Counted from the stretch's first letter, positions 42,203 to 50,882 are shown. The stretch: 64,000 nt of DNA from Flaviramulus sp. BrNp1-15 (GCF_022259695.1 NZ_CP092099.1:728471-792470); one strand, 5' to 3'. The notes: generated by a model not told the origin, from the letters alone. Numbers and translations are program-made.

Positions 42203-42897
42203 TGAATTGCATTATTATTGAAGACGAAATACCAGCACAAAAAATTCTGAAAAGTTTTATTTCAAAAACGCCAAGTATTCTAATATTAGGAATTTTTAAA
42301 GCAGCTATTGAAGCCAATTCCTTTTTAAAAAACAATACAGTTGATGTGGTTTTTTTAGATATTAATTTACCAGATATTTCGGGAATAGATTTTATAAAAA
42401 CCATTAAAAACCCACCAGCAATTATAATAACAACAGCTTATCCTGAGTATGCTGTTAATAGTTTTGAACTTGATACTATTGTTGATTATCTAGTAAAACC
42501 ATTTTCATTTGATAGATTTTTTAAAGCGATAAATAAAGCAAAAGACAGATTTGAAACATCAAAAAACCCAATAGAAGAAACTGAAAATATTTTGTTTTTA
42601 AATGTTGATAAAACGCATCATAAAATAACATTAAACTCCATTTTATATATAGAATCTGATAGAAATTATATTACAGTTGTTACTAAAAATCAAAAACTAT
42701 CCTATATAGAATCTCTTAAAAATTGGGTTGAGAAATTACCAAAAAATCAATTCATACAAGTCCACAAATCGTACATTATAAACCGAAAGTTTGTAGATAA
42801 AATTTCAGGAAACGAAATTTATGTAAGTGCAAATAGAATTCCAATTGGGCGAACGTATAAGCAAGAACTCTTAAAGCAATTGAAGATTATACAATAA
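42202..42897 (+). CDS. LytTR response regulator
   Basis: Receiver domain 1-120 with the phospho-acceptor Asp53 (VVFLDINLPDISG), the switch Thr in IIITTAYPEYA and Lys in DYLVKPFS. LytTR DNA-binding domain at about 130-231 (ILYIESDRNYITVVT, FIQVHKSYIINRKFV, IPIGRTYKQELL). Translationally coupled to its kinase by a one-base overlap. The target genes are unknown; the MutS-like gene upstream and the S46 peptidase downstream are the nearest candidates. Confidence 0.95.
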   Translation: MNCIIIEDEIPAQKILKSFISKTPSILILGIFKAAIEANSFLKNNTVDVVFLDINLPDISGIDFIKTIKNPPAIIITTAYPEYAVNSFELDTIVDYLVKPFSFDRFFKAINKAKDRFETSKNPIEETENILFLNVDKTHHKITLNSILYIESDRNYITVVTKNQKLSYIESLKNWVEKLPKNQFIQVHKSYIINRKFVDKISGNEIYVSANRIPIGRTYKQELLKQLKIIQ

Positions 42898-42900
42898 AAA

Positions 42901-42933
42901 AAATCCCTTTCTATTTATAAAAAGGGATTCTTC
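42901..42933. terminator. hairpin between convergent LytTR and S46 peptidase genes
   Basis: AATCCCTTT ... AAAGGGATT with an A-run before it, which serves as the U-run for the minus-strand gene. Confidence 0.7.
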
Positions 42934-42950
42934 ATAATAAGATATATTAT

Positions 42951-45041
42951 TTACTTCTTTTTTGGATGTACTAATTTCATTTCATCAATTAAGTGTGTTG
43001 CTCCTGCATATTTGTCAACTATAAAAAGCACGTAGCGCAAATCAACCATAATGTTTCTGCAAATTTCAGGATCGTAGTTCATATCACTCATTGTGCCTTC
43101 CCAAACACGATCAAAATTAAGACCAACTAAATTTCCGTGTGCGTCAATTGCTGGACTTCCAGAGTTCCCACCGGTTGTATGATTGGTTCCTAAAAAGCAA
43201 ACAGGTACTTTTCCGTTACTATCTGCGTATTGTCCGTAATCTTTAGCGTTGTATAAATCACGTAATTTTTGTGGGACGTCAAACTCGTAATCTCCTGGTA
43301 CATATTTTTCAATAACACCATCAAGATAACTCACATGATTATAGTAAACAGCATCTCTTGGCGAATAGCCTCTTACTTGACCGTAAGTTACACGAAGTGT
43401 ACCGTTCGCATCGGGGAAATAACGTTCTTCTGGAAGTGCTTCCATAAGCGCAGTCATATACTCTGTTTGTAAAGCTGTAATAGGCTCGTTTTTTTGTTGA
43501 AATTCTGCATCAATGCTATTAAAAAATTCTGCAATCAAAGGTTTGGCATAAATATATGCAGCATCTTTATTTAATTTTTTTAGAACTTGTTCAGCATCAC
43601 CTTCAAGTAAAGCTAAAGCACTTTCTAAATTTGTAAAGGCTGTTTTTTCATAGATTGAAGCATCTATATTTTTATTATAAAAAGGCATAACAGCATTAAA
43701 AACACCTTTGTCTACAGTTACATCATAATTTTTATGAATGCCTTGTAATCTAGAAATTAAACCAGCTTTTGCTTTTTCAAAGTTTTCAGGGTTTTTATTA
43801 ATAAATTCTTCTGTTTGGTAAGCTCTAAAAGTCATTTGCATTAACTCATTAGTTACTAAAAACACTTCAATAAAATTTCTACGTTTAATGTTTATGGAAG
43901 CAAAATCTTTGTAAAGTTTATCAAATTCAGGTAAAATATTACCGTACTTATCTTCAAGCCCTTTTTCTTTTAAAGCTTTTGTAAATGTTGTTTCAAAAGT
44001 GCGTCTGTTTTCAACTGCATTACTTTTTTCTATTCCTAAATTCTCTCCAATCCATTTTTTCCAAGCGTTGGCAATTCTTGCCTGTTTAGATGCGTATTTT
44101 ATGCGAACTTCATCACTAGCTTTCATGTTAGCATCTATTACTTTTAAAGCTGCTTCACGAATAGCAATGTTACTTGGGTTATAGTCTTTAGTAATATGCT
44201 CGATAGCTACTGCAGGTAAATATTCGTTTGTACGACCAGGAAAACCAAAAACCATCGTAAAATCACCTTCTTCAACACCATCTAAAGAGACTGGTAAAAA
44301 GTGTTTTGGTTTGTAAGGTTTGTTGTCTTTACTATATTTTGCAGGACGATTATTCGCATCAGCATAAATTCTAAACATAGAAAAATCTCCTGTATGTCTT
44401 GGAAAAACCCAATTGTCTGTATCGCTACCAAATTTACCAATGCTTGAAGGTGGTGCACCAACCAAACGAATATCTTCAAAACGTTCTGTTACAAATAAGA
44501 AGTATTGGTTGCCTTTGTAAAACGATTTCACTTTAGTGTCTTGCCAAGTTTCTTTTGCAACTGTTGCTTGTAATGCGTTACTGTTTTTATCAATAGTAGA
44601 TTGTTTTTCTTTTTCGGTCATTGCATCTGTAACTCCAGCAAGAGCTTGTGTTGTTACATCTTCAATACGCACAATAAACTCAATAAACAACCCTTCGTTA
44701 GGTAATTCTTCATCTAAAGACATGGCCCAAAAACCATCTTTTAAATAATCATTTTCTAAAGAAGAATGAGATTGAATTTGTCCAAATCCGCAGTGGTGAT
44801 TTGTTAATATTAACCCTTTGTTTGAAATTACTTCGCTTGTACAACCACCATTAAAATGCCCAATAGCATCTTTTAAACTAGAATTATTAACATCATAAAT
44901 ATCTTTAGCAGTAAGTTTGCTTCCAAGATCTATCATTTCTTGTTCGTTCATACCTTCTAAAAGTGAAGGAATCCACATACCGCCTTGTTGGGCAGAAACT
45001 TGAATGGTAATAAAAAGTAAAAGGAATTTTAAGAATTTCAT
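42951..45041 (-). CDS. S46 family dipeptidyl-peptidase (DPP11-like)
   Basis: Secreted/periplasmic exopeptidase that cuts dipeptides from peptide N-termini, used by Bacteroidota to feed on protein. Signal peptide 1-18. Chymotrypsin-like halves are separated by a helical domain (about 260-550). Catalytic parts: LTNHHCGFGQIQ (His82/83 region) and GGNSGSPA with nucleophile Ser627. Arg645 in GLNFDRVWEG lies 18 residues after the serine, matching the Arg673/Ser655 pair that gives Porphyromonas DPP11 its Asp/Glu preference, whereas DPP7 has Gly there. Length 696 is normal. Single gene. Confidence 0.9.
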   Translation of the reverse strand: MKFLKFLLLFITIQVSAQQGGMWIPSLLEGMNEQEMIDLGSKLTAKDIYDVNNSSLKDAIGHFNGGCTSEVISNKGLILTNHHCGFGQIQSHSSLENDYLKDGFWAMSLDEELPNEGLFIEFIVRIEDVTTQALAGVTDAMTEKEKQSTIDKNSNALQATVAKETWQDTKVKSFYKGNQYFLFVTERFEDIRLVGAPPSSIGKFGSDTDNWVFPRHTGDFSMFRIYADANNRPAKYSKDNKPYKPKHFLPVSLDGVEEGDFTMVFGFPGRTNEYLPAVAIEHITKDYNPSNIAIREAALKVIDANMKASDEVRIKYASKQARIANAWKKWIGENLGIEKSNAVENRRTFETTFTKALKEKGLEDKYGNILPEFDKLYKDFASINIKRRNFIEVFLVTNELMQMTFRAYQTEEFINKNPENFEKAKAGLISRLQGIHKNYDVTVDKGVFNAVMPFYNKNIDASIYEKTAFTNLESALALLEGDAEQVLKKLNKDAAYIYAKPLIAEFFNSIDAEFQQKNEPITALQTEYMTALMEALPEERYFPDANGTLRVTYGQVRGYSPRDAVYYNHVSYLDGVIEKYVPGDYEFDVPQKLRDLYNAKDYGQYADSNGKVPVCFLGTNHTTGGNSGSPAIDAHGNLVGLNFDRVWEGTMSDMNYDPEICRNIMVDLRYVLFIVDKYAGATHLIDEMKLVHPKKK

Positions 45042-45081
45042 AATGGATTTCTTTATTTTGATTGTATTTTTAAGGAATACT

Positions 45082-45089
45082 CAAAGATA
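45082..45089 (-). promoter_or_regulatory. promoter -7 box for the S46 peptidase gene
   Basis: Minus strand TATCTTTG, about 40 nt upstream of the ATG. Confidence 0.5.
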
Positions 45090-45142
45090 AAAATTAGTTT
45101 AATGAAAGAGACTTCTATTTTCTAATTATTTACTTTTATTCT

Positions 45143-45925
45143 ATGGAAGCAGAACACCTTAAAATTGCAATGATTCAATCTAACTTGGTTTGGGAAAACC
45201 CAGAGCAAAATAGAATAAACTTTACCAAAAAGATTGAAAGTATTTCTGAAGAAGTTGATATTATTGTTTTACCCGAAATGTTCACATCTGGTTTTACCAT
45301 GAACGCTTCAAAAGTTGCAGAAACTATGGAGGGTGAAACCATAACTTGGATGCAGCATTTATCTTCAAAAAAAAATGCGGCTATTGTAGGTAGCATTGTA
45401 ATTAAGGATAATAATAATTTTTATAACCGATTACTTTTTATAACCCCAAAAGGCGATATAACTTTTTACGATAAGCGACACACCTTTACACTCGCAGGAG
45501 AAGATAAAGTGTACTCTGCAGGTACTAAAAAACGCATTATTGATTATAAAGGTTGGAAAATATGCCCGTTAATTTGTTATGATTTACGTTTTCCGGTTTG
45601 GGCAAGAAACACCGAAGATTATGATGTTTTAATGTATGTTGCCAATTGGCCAAAACCTAGAATTTCTGCTTGGGACACGTTGTTAAAAGCACGAGCTATT
45701 GAAAACATGTGCTACTGTGTTGGTGTTAATCGTGTTGGAGTAGATGGTGTAAATAGTGAATATTCGGGGCATTCAGCAGTGTATAATGTGTTAGGGAATG
45801 AAATCATTTGTTTTAAACCTAATAACGAAGACATTCAAATAGTGACTTTAGAAAAACGACATATTGAAGCTTATAGAAATAAGCTTAAATTTTTAAACGA
45901 TAGAGATGCTTTTACAATTAATTAA
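45143..45925 (+). CDS. omega-amidase / nitrilase superfamily (YafV-like)
   Basis: Hydrolyses omega-amides such as alpha-ketoglutaramate in the methionine-salvage and glutamine-transaminase repair route. The Glu-Lys-Cys triad is visible: VLPEMFTSGFTMN (Glu), FYDKRHTFTLAGE (Lys) and CPLICYDLRFPVWARN (Cys). Length 260 is that of YafV/Nit2. Cytosolic. The 3' end overlaps the Ig-like lipoprotein gene by 8 nt, convergently. Confidence 0.92.
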   Translation: MEAEHLKIAMIQSNLVWENPEQNRINFTKKIESISEEVDIIVLPEMFTSGFTMNASKVAETMEGETITWMQHLSSKKNAAIVGSIVIKDNNNFYNRLLFITPKGDITFYDKRHTFTLAGEDKVYSAGTKKRIIDYKGWKICPLICYDLRFPVWARNTEDYDVLMYVANWPKPRISAWDTLLKARAIENMCYCVGVNRVGVDGVNSEYSGHSAVYNVLGNEIICFKPNNEDIQIVTLEKRHIEAYRNKLKFLNDRDAFTIN

Positions 45926-47519
45926 ATTGAAGTGTTTCACTAAGTCCCCAATCTGCTCTAATTTCAATTTCATCAAAATGGCTCACGCGTTCTGGTTGTA
46001 TTTTTTTTAGATAGTTACCAGTATCAAAAATTGCATTACCATTGGTGTCGTGAATAACTCTTATAAAATAAACTCCAGGGTCTAAATTTAAAAAGTCCAC
46101 AGGTGTATCAGAGGTTGCAATTTCTTCAAATTTTACCTCACCATTTTTATCAGTTAACTGAATTATAAGCGGATATTCTGCATTTACTAAAGTGAACCTA
46201 GCATATCCAAAATTAGAAGTTTTATTTGTTTTAACCGTATAGTTTAAGGTGTCATTTTTATCATCAAAAAAATCAATAAAAGCTTCAGGTAATATTTGCA
46301 TTCTATAGCTGTTATCTTCTGATTTTTCAAAATTCAACGCATATGTATTTGTTATGGAATCAAATTTTGTAGTGAAATCTACGTTAACTGAATCCTTGTC
46401 CATTAAAGCAACTTTAGACTTGTCAAAACTAACAAAAGGTGTGCTTCCTGCAATTTTAAAATCTTCATCATAACCTATGTTGCCAGAAGGCGATTTACTC
46501 AATAAAAGAGTGTCTCTTGGTTGCTCGCTAATTCTTACCGTGAAATCCTTTTCAAAATTTGGGTGCGACACATTAAACATAAGCGAATCTACTTCCATTC
46601 TTGGTTTATACCAGTAATATAGTGTGTCTGCTTTTTCGTCTTTTGTAATGCGGTACTCAAAATCTTCTGGTGTTTCAGAAAGTATTTTAATTTTCATGTC
46701 TTTGTAATCACCTTCATATCCAAAAGCAATTTTTTCACCTGATACTAATCTCGGTCTGGTAGCTTTAAAATCTAATACTTCAGAAAATAATCGAAGTGTA
46801 TAAAGCGAATCTGTTGGTACATTTATAAAGCTTTTATAAAATGCTACCTGATCTGTTTTTTGCTGAAATTTATTATCACCATTATTATCTTTTAAAGCCA
46901 TAAGCATATATTTTCCGGCTTTAATATTTTCAATAGAAAATGTAGTAACACTATCTAAAGTATTGGTTATGTATTTAGGTACATCTTTATAAATAATAGA
47001 ATCGGTAAAAGTAGAATCTACCTCATAAAGAGCCACATTAACAAAGGTTTCAGGTTGTTTTTTAAGTGCATCAACTATGTTTCCTTTAACGGAAAGGGAA
47101 TCTATATAATCGCCTGTTGAAAATACATAACGATAATATGGATAAGGGTTGCCCTCGTTGTTATCGGTAATGCTATTCCCAAAGTTAAAAGCATAAGTAG
47201 TGTTGGGTTGTAGCGTATCAAAAATTTTAATAGTAATATATTTACTGGCACCTCCAAGTGGCGTAACATCTGGTTGAGTTTTCATTGGAGGAGAAATAAT
47301 AAGTTGTTTTTGTAAGTCTTTAATTTTTATATACTCATCAAAATAAACACGTATTTCGTTGCCTTTAAAATTGGTAGAAAAATTTTCTGGTTCAGATTTA
47401 ATAATGCTTGGTGGAGTTACATCTTTTGGACCTCCATCTGGAGTTCCACGGTTAGCACAATTAATAAAAATAAAGCCAATAACAAAGGCTAAAATAAAAT
47501 TTGAAAGGGTTTTGTTCAT
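45918..47519 (-). CDS. Ig-like domain lipoprotein
   Basis: Surface or periplasmic lipoprotein of 533 residues from the ATG at 47519 (TTG codons precede it). Lipobox FIFINCANRGTPDGGPKD; the GTPDGGPKD start is common to this flavobacterial family. Residues about 30-130 are a bacterial Ig-like (Big_5) domain (TPPSIIKSEPENFSTNFKG, YAFNFGNSITDNNEG). Later parts include DNNGDNKFQQ and DTNGNAIFDTGNY, calcium-type repeats. Function unknown. comF lies upstream, 189 nt away. Confidence 0.82.
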   Translation of the reverse strand: MNKTLSNFILAFVIGFIFINCANRGTPDGGPKDVTPPSIIKSEPENFSTNFKGNEIRVYFDEYIKIKDLQKQLIISPPMKTQPDVTPLGGASKYITIKIFDTLQPNTTYAFNFGNSITDNNEGNPYPYYRYVFSTGDYIDSLSVKGNIVDALKKQPETFVNVALYEVDSTFTDSIIYKDVPKYITNTLDSVTTFSIENIKAGKYMLMALKDNNGDNKFQQKTDQVAFYKSFINVPTDSLYTLRLFSEVLDFKATRPRLVSGEKIAFGYEGDYKDMKIKILSETPEDFEYRITKDEKADTLYYWYKPRMEVDSLMFNVSHPNFEKDFTVRISEQPRDTLLLSKSPSGNIGYDEDFKIAGSTPFVSFDKSKVALMDKDSVNVDFTTKFDSITNTYALNFEKSEDNSYRMQILPEAFIDFFDDKNDTLNYTVKTNKTSNFGYARFTLVNAEYPLIIQLTDKNGEVKFEEIATSDTPVDFLNLDPGVYFIRVIHDTNGNAIFDTGNYLKKIQPERVSHFDEIEIRADWGLSETLQFN

Positions 47520-47539
47520 CAACAATTTTAAATTTTTAA

Positions 47540-47547
47540 CAAAAGTA
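47540..47547 (-). promoter_or_regulatory. promoter -7 box for the Ig-like lipoprotein gene
   Basis: Minus strand TACTTTTG, 20 nt before the ATG. Confidence 0.55.
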
Positions 47548-47622
47548 CATGAATTTTTTTGTTCTGAAATTCATAAAAAAAACAGAATAAAAAAATTTAT
47601 GCGCTAGCGAAGCGGTTACTAA

Positions 47623-47667
47623 AGTGAAACTAAATTTTGTATTTTTTGAACAAAATTTGGTTTTACT
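47623..47667. other. long intergenic hairpin
   Basis: AGTGAAACTAAATTTTGT (47623-47640) pairs with ACAAAATTTGGTTTTACT (47650-47667): 18 bp with two G-U pairs on the plus strand and a 9-nt loop. It lies between comF and the Ig-like gene. No U-run follows, so it is not a standard terminator. Confidence 0.65.
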
Positions 47668-47708
47668 GAAGAAACCTACATAATTTTAAAGATATAACGA
47701 CTAATACC

Positions 47709-48386
47709 TTAAGCTATTGCCATGGTTGCAATGCTAATTTTTACATTCTTAGCTTGGTTTAAAACCGAGATACACGCTTCAAGTGTAGCACCTGTTGTAA
47801 TAATATCATCAACTAGTAAAATATGTTTGTTGTCTATACTTTCTATGTTTTTAAGTGCGAATAATTCGTCAGTATTAGTCCAACGTGCAAATCTACCTTT
47901 GTTAGTTTGTGATTTCGTATTTGTAATTTTAACTAATACATCATCTTTATAACCTGTATTTAAAGCTTCGGCAATTTGTTGTCCAAACTTAGCGACTTGA
48001 TTAAAACCTCTTTTTTTGAGTTTGTTTTTATGAAGCGGAACAGGAATAACGATATCTATACTTTGGTAAGCTTCTAAAGTTTTTAATTCGTTACCAAGCC
48101 AATTACCTAAAATAAAACCAATTTTTTCGTGGTTTTTGTATTTAAGATTGTGGATAAGTTGTTGTACAATGCCTTTTTTTTCAAACCTGAAAAGCGCTGT
48201 TCCGTTTTCAATTTTGGCACGACCGTAAAGTACTTTCTTAACAGCATCATTATTATCAAAATGAAAATTGGTAACTGGTAAATCATGCCTGCAATCTAAA
48301 CAAATGGTGTCTTCATTATCGTTAAGTAAGTTATAGCAGGCATAACATACTTTAGGAAAAAACAGGTTGACTAAAGGTTTTATCAT
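47709..48386 (-). CDS. comF: ComF family phosphoribosyltransferase-like protein
   Basis: Probable cytoplasmic factor for transformation-type DNA uptake. An N-terminal zinc ribbon (CYACYNLLNDNEDTICLDC, about 14-32) leads to a PRTase domain with the PRPP loop HILLVDDIITTGATLEACI (about 189-207) and the pyrophosphate region VIPVPLHKNKLKKRGFNQV. 225 residues, normal. It lies just downstream of repeat element A and may depend on it for its 5' leader. Confidence 0.9.
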   Translation of the reverse strand: MIKPLVNLFFPKVCYACYNLLNDNEDTICLDCRHDLPVTNFHFDNNDAVKKVLYGRAKIENGTALFRFEKKGIVQQLIHNLKYKNHEKIGFILGNWLGNELKTLEAYQSIDIVIPVPLHKNKLKKRGFNQVAKFGQQIAEALNTGYKDDVLVKITNTKSQTNKGRFARWTNTDELFALKNIESIDNKHILLVDDIITTGATLEACISVLNQAKNVKISIATMAIA

Positions 48387-48395
48387 ACTTTTCTT

Positions 48396-48502
48396 GGGCG
48401 TTTCCTTTCAGGTCGGGCTTTCTGTTGCAATCTTTTTTATTGTGGATTCCTGTTAAGACAGAAATTCACAATAAAAAGGATTTACACTCCAATCCCTAAC
48501 GC
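48396..48502 (+). repeat. GGGCGTT...AACGC structured repeat, copy A
   Basis: Element of 107 nt in the comF-glyS gap. It starts GGGCGTTTCC, runs through GGTCGGGCTTTC and TTGCAATCTTTT, then a long hairpin (TTTTTATTGTG / CACAATAAAAA with inner CTGT/ACAG), and ends GGATTTACACTCCAATCCC-TAACGC. Copy B at 51413-51493 shares the same ordered blocks. Confidence 0.75.
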
Positions 48503-48593
48503 TAAAACAGTCCTAAAGATAATTAAATCAAAAAAAACAAATCAGAGCATTTAATTTTTGCTCGAGAACGCATTTTGTTTCAGGCGGTTTTAT

Positions 48594-48601
48594 ATTTTTG
48601 C
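48594..48601 (+). promoter_or_regulatory. promoter -7 box for glyS
   Basis: TATTTTTG ends 3 nt before the glyS ATG. Transcription should begin at or next to the start codon, giving a leaderless message, unless another promoter upstream is used. Confidence 0.5.
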
Positions 48602-48604
48602 AGA

Positions 48605-50149
48605 ATGGCAAATCAAGATGATCAATTTAAGAAGGTAATTTCACATGCAAAGGAATACGGTTATGTATTTCAAAGTAGTGAGATTTACGACGGTTTAAGC
48701 GCAGTATATGATTACGCTCAAAACGGTGCAGAGTTAAAAAAGAATATACGCGACTATTGGTGGAAAGCCATGGTGCAAATGAATGAAAATATTGTAGGTA
48801 TTGACGCCGCCATATTTATGCACCCAACCACTTGGAAAGCCTCAGGGCACGTTGATGCCTTTAACGACCCTTTAATTGATAATAAAGATTCTAAAAAACG
48901 CTACAGAGCCGATGTTTTAATTGAAGATTATTGCGCTAAAATTGAAGCTAAAATAGATAAAGAAGTTGCCAAAGCTGAAAAACGTTTTGGTGAAGCTTTT
49001 AACAAAGAAGAATTTCTTTCTACAAACGGACGAGTTTTAGGTTATCAGGAAAAGATAAATACCACGCTTTCGCGAATGGCAAAATCTTTAGAAAATGAAG
49101 ATTTAGCCGATGTAAAAGCGTTAATTGAAGAGTTAGAAATTGCAGACCCGTTAACAGGAAGTAAAAACTGGACAGATGTTAAGCAATTTAACTTAATGTT
49201 TGGAACTAAATTAGGAGCTTCTGCAGAAAGTGCAATGGATTTGTATTTACGTCCTGAAACTGCTCAAGGTATTTTTGTAAACTTTTTGAATGTACAGAAA
49301 ACTAGCCGATTAAAAATTCCATTTGGTATTGCGCAAACAGGTAAAGCTTTTAGAAATGAGATTGTGGCAAGACAGTTTATTTTTAGAATGCGTGAGTTTG
49401 AACAAATGGAAATGCAGTTTTTTATTAAACCAGGAACTCAAAAAGAGTGGTTTGAACACTGGAAAGAAACTAGAATGAAATGGCATTTATCACTTGGTAT
49501 GGGAGAAGATAATTACCGTTTTCATGACCATGAAAAATTAGCACATTACGCAGATGCTGCAACAGATATTGAGTTTAAATTTCCATTTGGGTTTAAAGAA
49601 TTAGAAGGTATTCATTCGCGAACAGATTTCGATTTAAAACAGCACGAAGAGTTTTCAGGTAAGAAATTACAATATTTCGACCATGAAGATAACGCCAGTT
49701 ATACACCTTATGTGTTAGAAACATCTATTGGTTTAGATAGAATGTTCTTAGCAGTATTTTCAAACTCATTACAGGAAGAAGAGCTTGAAAATGGAACTAC
49801 AAGAACCGTTTTAAAATTACCAAGTGTTTTAGCACCTGTAAAAGCAGCTGTTTTACCTTTGGTTAAAAAAGATGGATTGCCAGAAATAGCAAGACAAATT
49901 ATAGAGGACTTGAAATGGGATTTCAATGTGATTTATGATGAAAAAGATGCTGTTGGACGTCGTTATAGAAGACAAGACGCTAACGGAACTCCATTTTGTA
50001 TTACGGTAGATCATGATACTCTAGAGGATAATACAGTTACTATACGTCATAGAGATTCTATGGAGCAACAGCGTGTTAAAATAGAAGATTTACGTAACAT
50101 TATTAAACAAGAAGTTGATGTGCGTAACTGGTTAATGAAAATGAAGTAA
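48605..50149 (+). CDS. glyS: glycyl-tRNA synthetase
   Basis: Class II dimeric glycyl-tRNA synthetase of the alpha2 kind. The ATG at 48605 (MANQDDQFKKVISHAKEYGY) gives 514 residues; a frame start 30 nt upstream lies before the promoter box. Motif 2 (FRNEIVARQFIFRMREFEQMEMQFF, about 245-269), FDHEDNASYTPYVLETSIGLDR (motif 3, about 357-378) and the C-terminal anticodon-binding domain (from about 415) are all present. Includes an inverted CGCGAAAGCG motif at 49065-49074. Confidence 0.96.
   Translation: MANQDDQFKKVISHAKEYGYVFQSSEIYDGLSAVYDYAQNGAELKKNIRDYWWKAMVQMNENIVGIDAAIFMHPTTWKASGHVDAFNDPLIDNKDSKKRYRADVLIEDYCAKIEAKIDKEVAKAEKRFGEAFNKEEFLSTNGRVLGYQEKINTTLSRMAKSLENEDLADVKALIEELEIADPLTGSKNWTDVKQFNLMFGTKLGASAESAMDLYLRPETAQGIFVNFLNVQKTSRLKIPFGIAQTGKAFRNEIVARQFIFRMREFEQMEMQFFIKPGTQKEWFEHWKETRMKWHLSLGMGEDNYRFHDHEKLAHYADAATDIEFKFPFGFKELEGIHSRTDFDLKQHEEFSGKKLQYFDHEDNASYTPYVLETSIGLDRMFLAVFSNSLQEEELENGTTRTVLKLPSVLAPVKAAVLPLVKKDGLPEIARQIIEDLKWDFNVIYDEKDAVGRRYRRQDANGTPFCITVDHDTLEDNTVTIRHRDSMEQQRVKIEDLRNIIKQEVDVRNWLMKMK
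49065..49074 (-). repeat. CGCGAAAGCG motif copy in glyS
   Basis: Plus strand reads CGCTTTCGCG. Third window copy of the 10-base core found in mutY and the glycerate kinase gene, here inverted relative to the gene. Confidence 0.6.
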
Positions 50150-50151
50150 CA

Positions 50152-50175
50152 CATTCCTGCGAAAGTAGGAACCTT
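50152..50175 (+). repeat. short palindromic repeat after glyS
   Basis: ATTCCTGC GAAA GTAGGAA: imperfect palindrome starting 2 nt after the glyS stop; same type as 3655 and 31487 elements. Confidence 0.55.
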
Positions 50176-50178
50176 ATT

Positions 50179-50219
50179 ATAAAACAAAAGCCCAAGCAAT
50201 GCTTGGGCTTTTGTTTTAT
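50179..50219. terminator. bidirectional terminator, perfect 20-bp arms
   Basis: ATAAAACAAAAGCCCAAGCA, one centre base, and its exact reverse complement. Lies between convergent glyS and the DUF3575 gene. Confidence 0.85.
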
Positions 50220-50232
50220 AATACTTTTAGGA

Positions 50233-50781
50233 TTAAAATCTATATCCTATGGTTATTCCAAGTTTTCCAACAAAGTCATTGTCATACTCTTCTTTTGTGT
50301 TAAAAAGATTTCTTCCAACACCTAAATTAATTTCACCTGTTAAACCACGTGCGGTAACCCATTTACCACCCAAGCCTATACCTAGTGCAAAATCGGTTAT
50401 GTTTTCTTCTACAAATGTTGGGTCAGTACCATTGTTAAAATAGTAAGTGTCATTTTTTATAGAGTTTAACATTCCAAAGCCTTCTAAGAAAAATCCAGCA
50501 GCATATTTGTTACCAAAATAAAATCTATAATAAGGAGAAACGTAATAGTTTATAGCATCTACAGCATCATCATCAATAGGTAAAAATAAAGAAACTCCAA
50601 CTCCAGATTCTTCATTTAATAAATATTCATAGGAACCTTCAAAAGCACCTAAAACCAAATACAAGGCGTTTAATTTAACTTCATTAAAGCTTTGATTTTC
50701 GCTGTTTTGTTCATTTTCTTGTGAGAAAGTAGATGTAGATAAAAATAGACCTGCTAGTAATACTAATAATGTTTTTTTCAT
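50233..50781 (-). CDS. DUF3575-like outer membrane barrel protein
   Basis: Exported protein of 182 residues: signal peptide 1-20 (LLVLLAGLFLSTSTFSQ), then strands typical of eight-stranded barrels (EVKLNALYLVLGAFEGSYEY, INYYVSPYYRFYFG, AAGFFLEGFGML, GLGGKWV, GKLGITIGYRF) ending in a terminal Phe. The LNALYLVLGAFEGSYEY piece fits DUF3575. No specific cargo can be named. Single gene. Confidence 0.78.
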   Translation of the reverse strand: MKKTLLVLLAGLFLSTSTFSQENEQNSENQSFNEVKLNALYLVLGAFEGSYEYLLNEESGVGVSLFLPIDDDAVDAINYYVSPYYRFYFGNKYAAGFFLEGFGMLNSIKNDTYYFNNGTDPTFVEENITDFALGIGLGGKWVTARGLTGEINLGVGRNLFNTKEEYDNDFVGKLGITIGYRF

Positions 50782-50882
50782 GAAAAGTTAGTTTTAAAAT
50801 TTTGGTTTTTACATGCACAACAATCGTTCCAATACTAGATGCGAACTTTTTTAAATAGTTGCGTAAGAGAATGATTTATCTT

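Noticed and set aside
48575-48604. Ten-residue N-terminal extension of glyS
   Set aside because: It begins upstream of the TATTTTTG box and has no similarity to synthetase starts; ATG at 48605 opens with the usual MANQDDQFKK.
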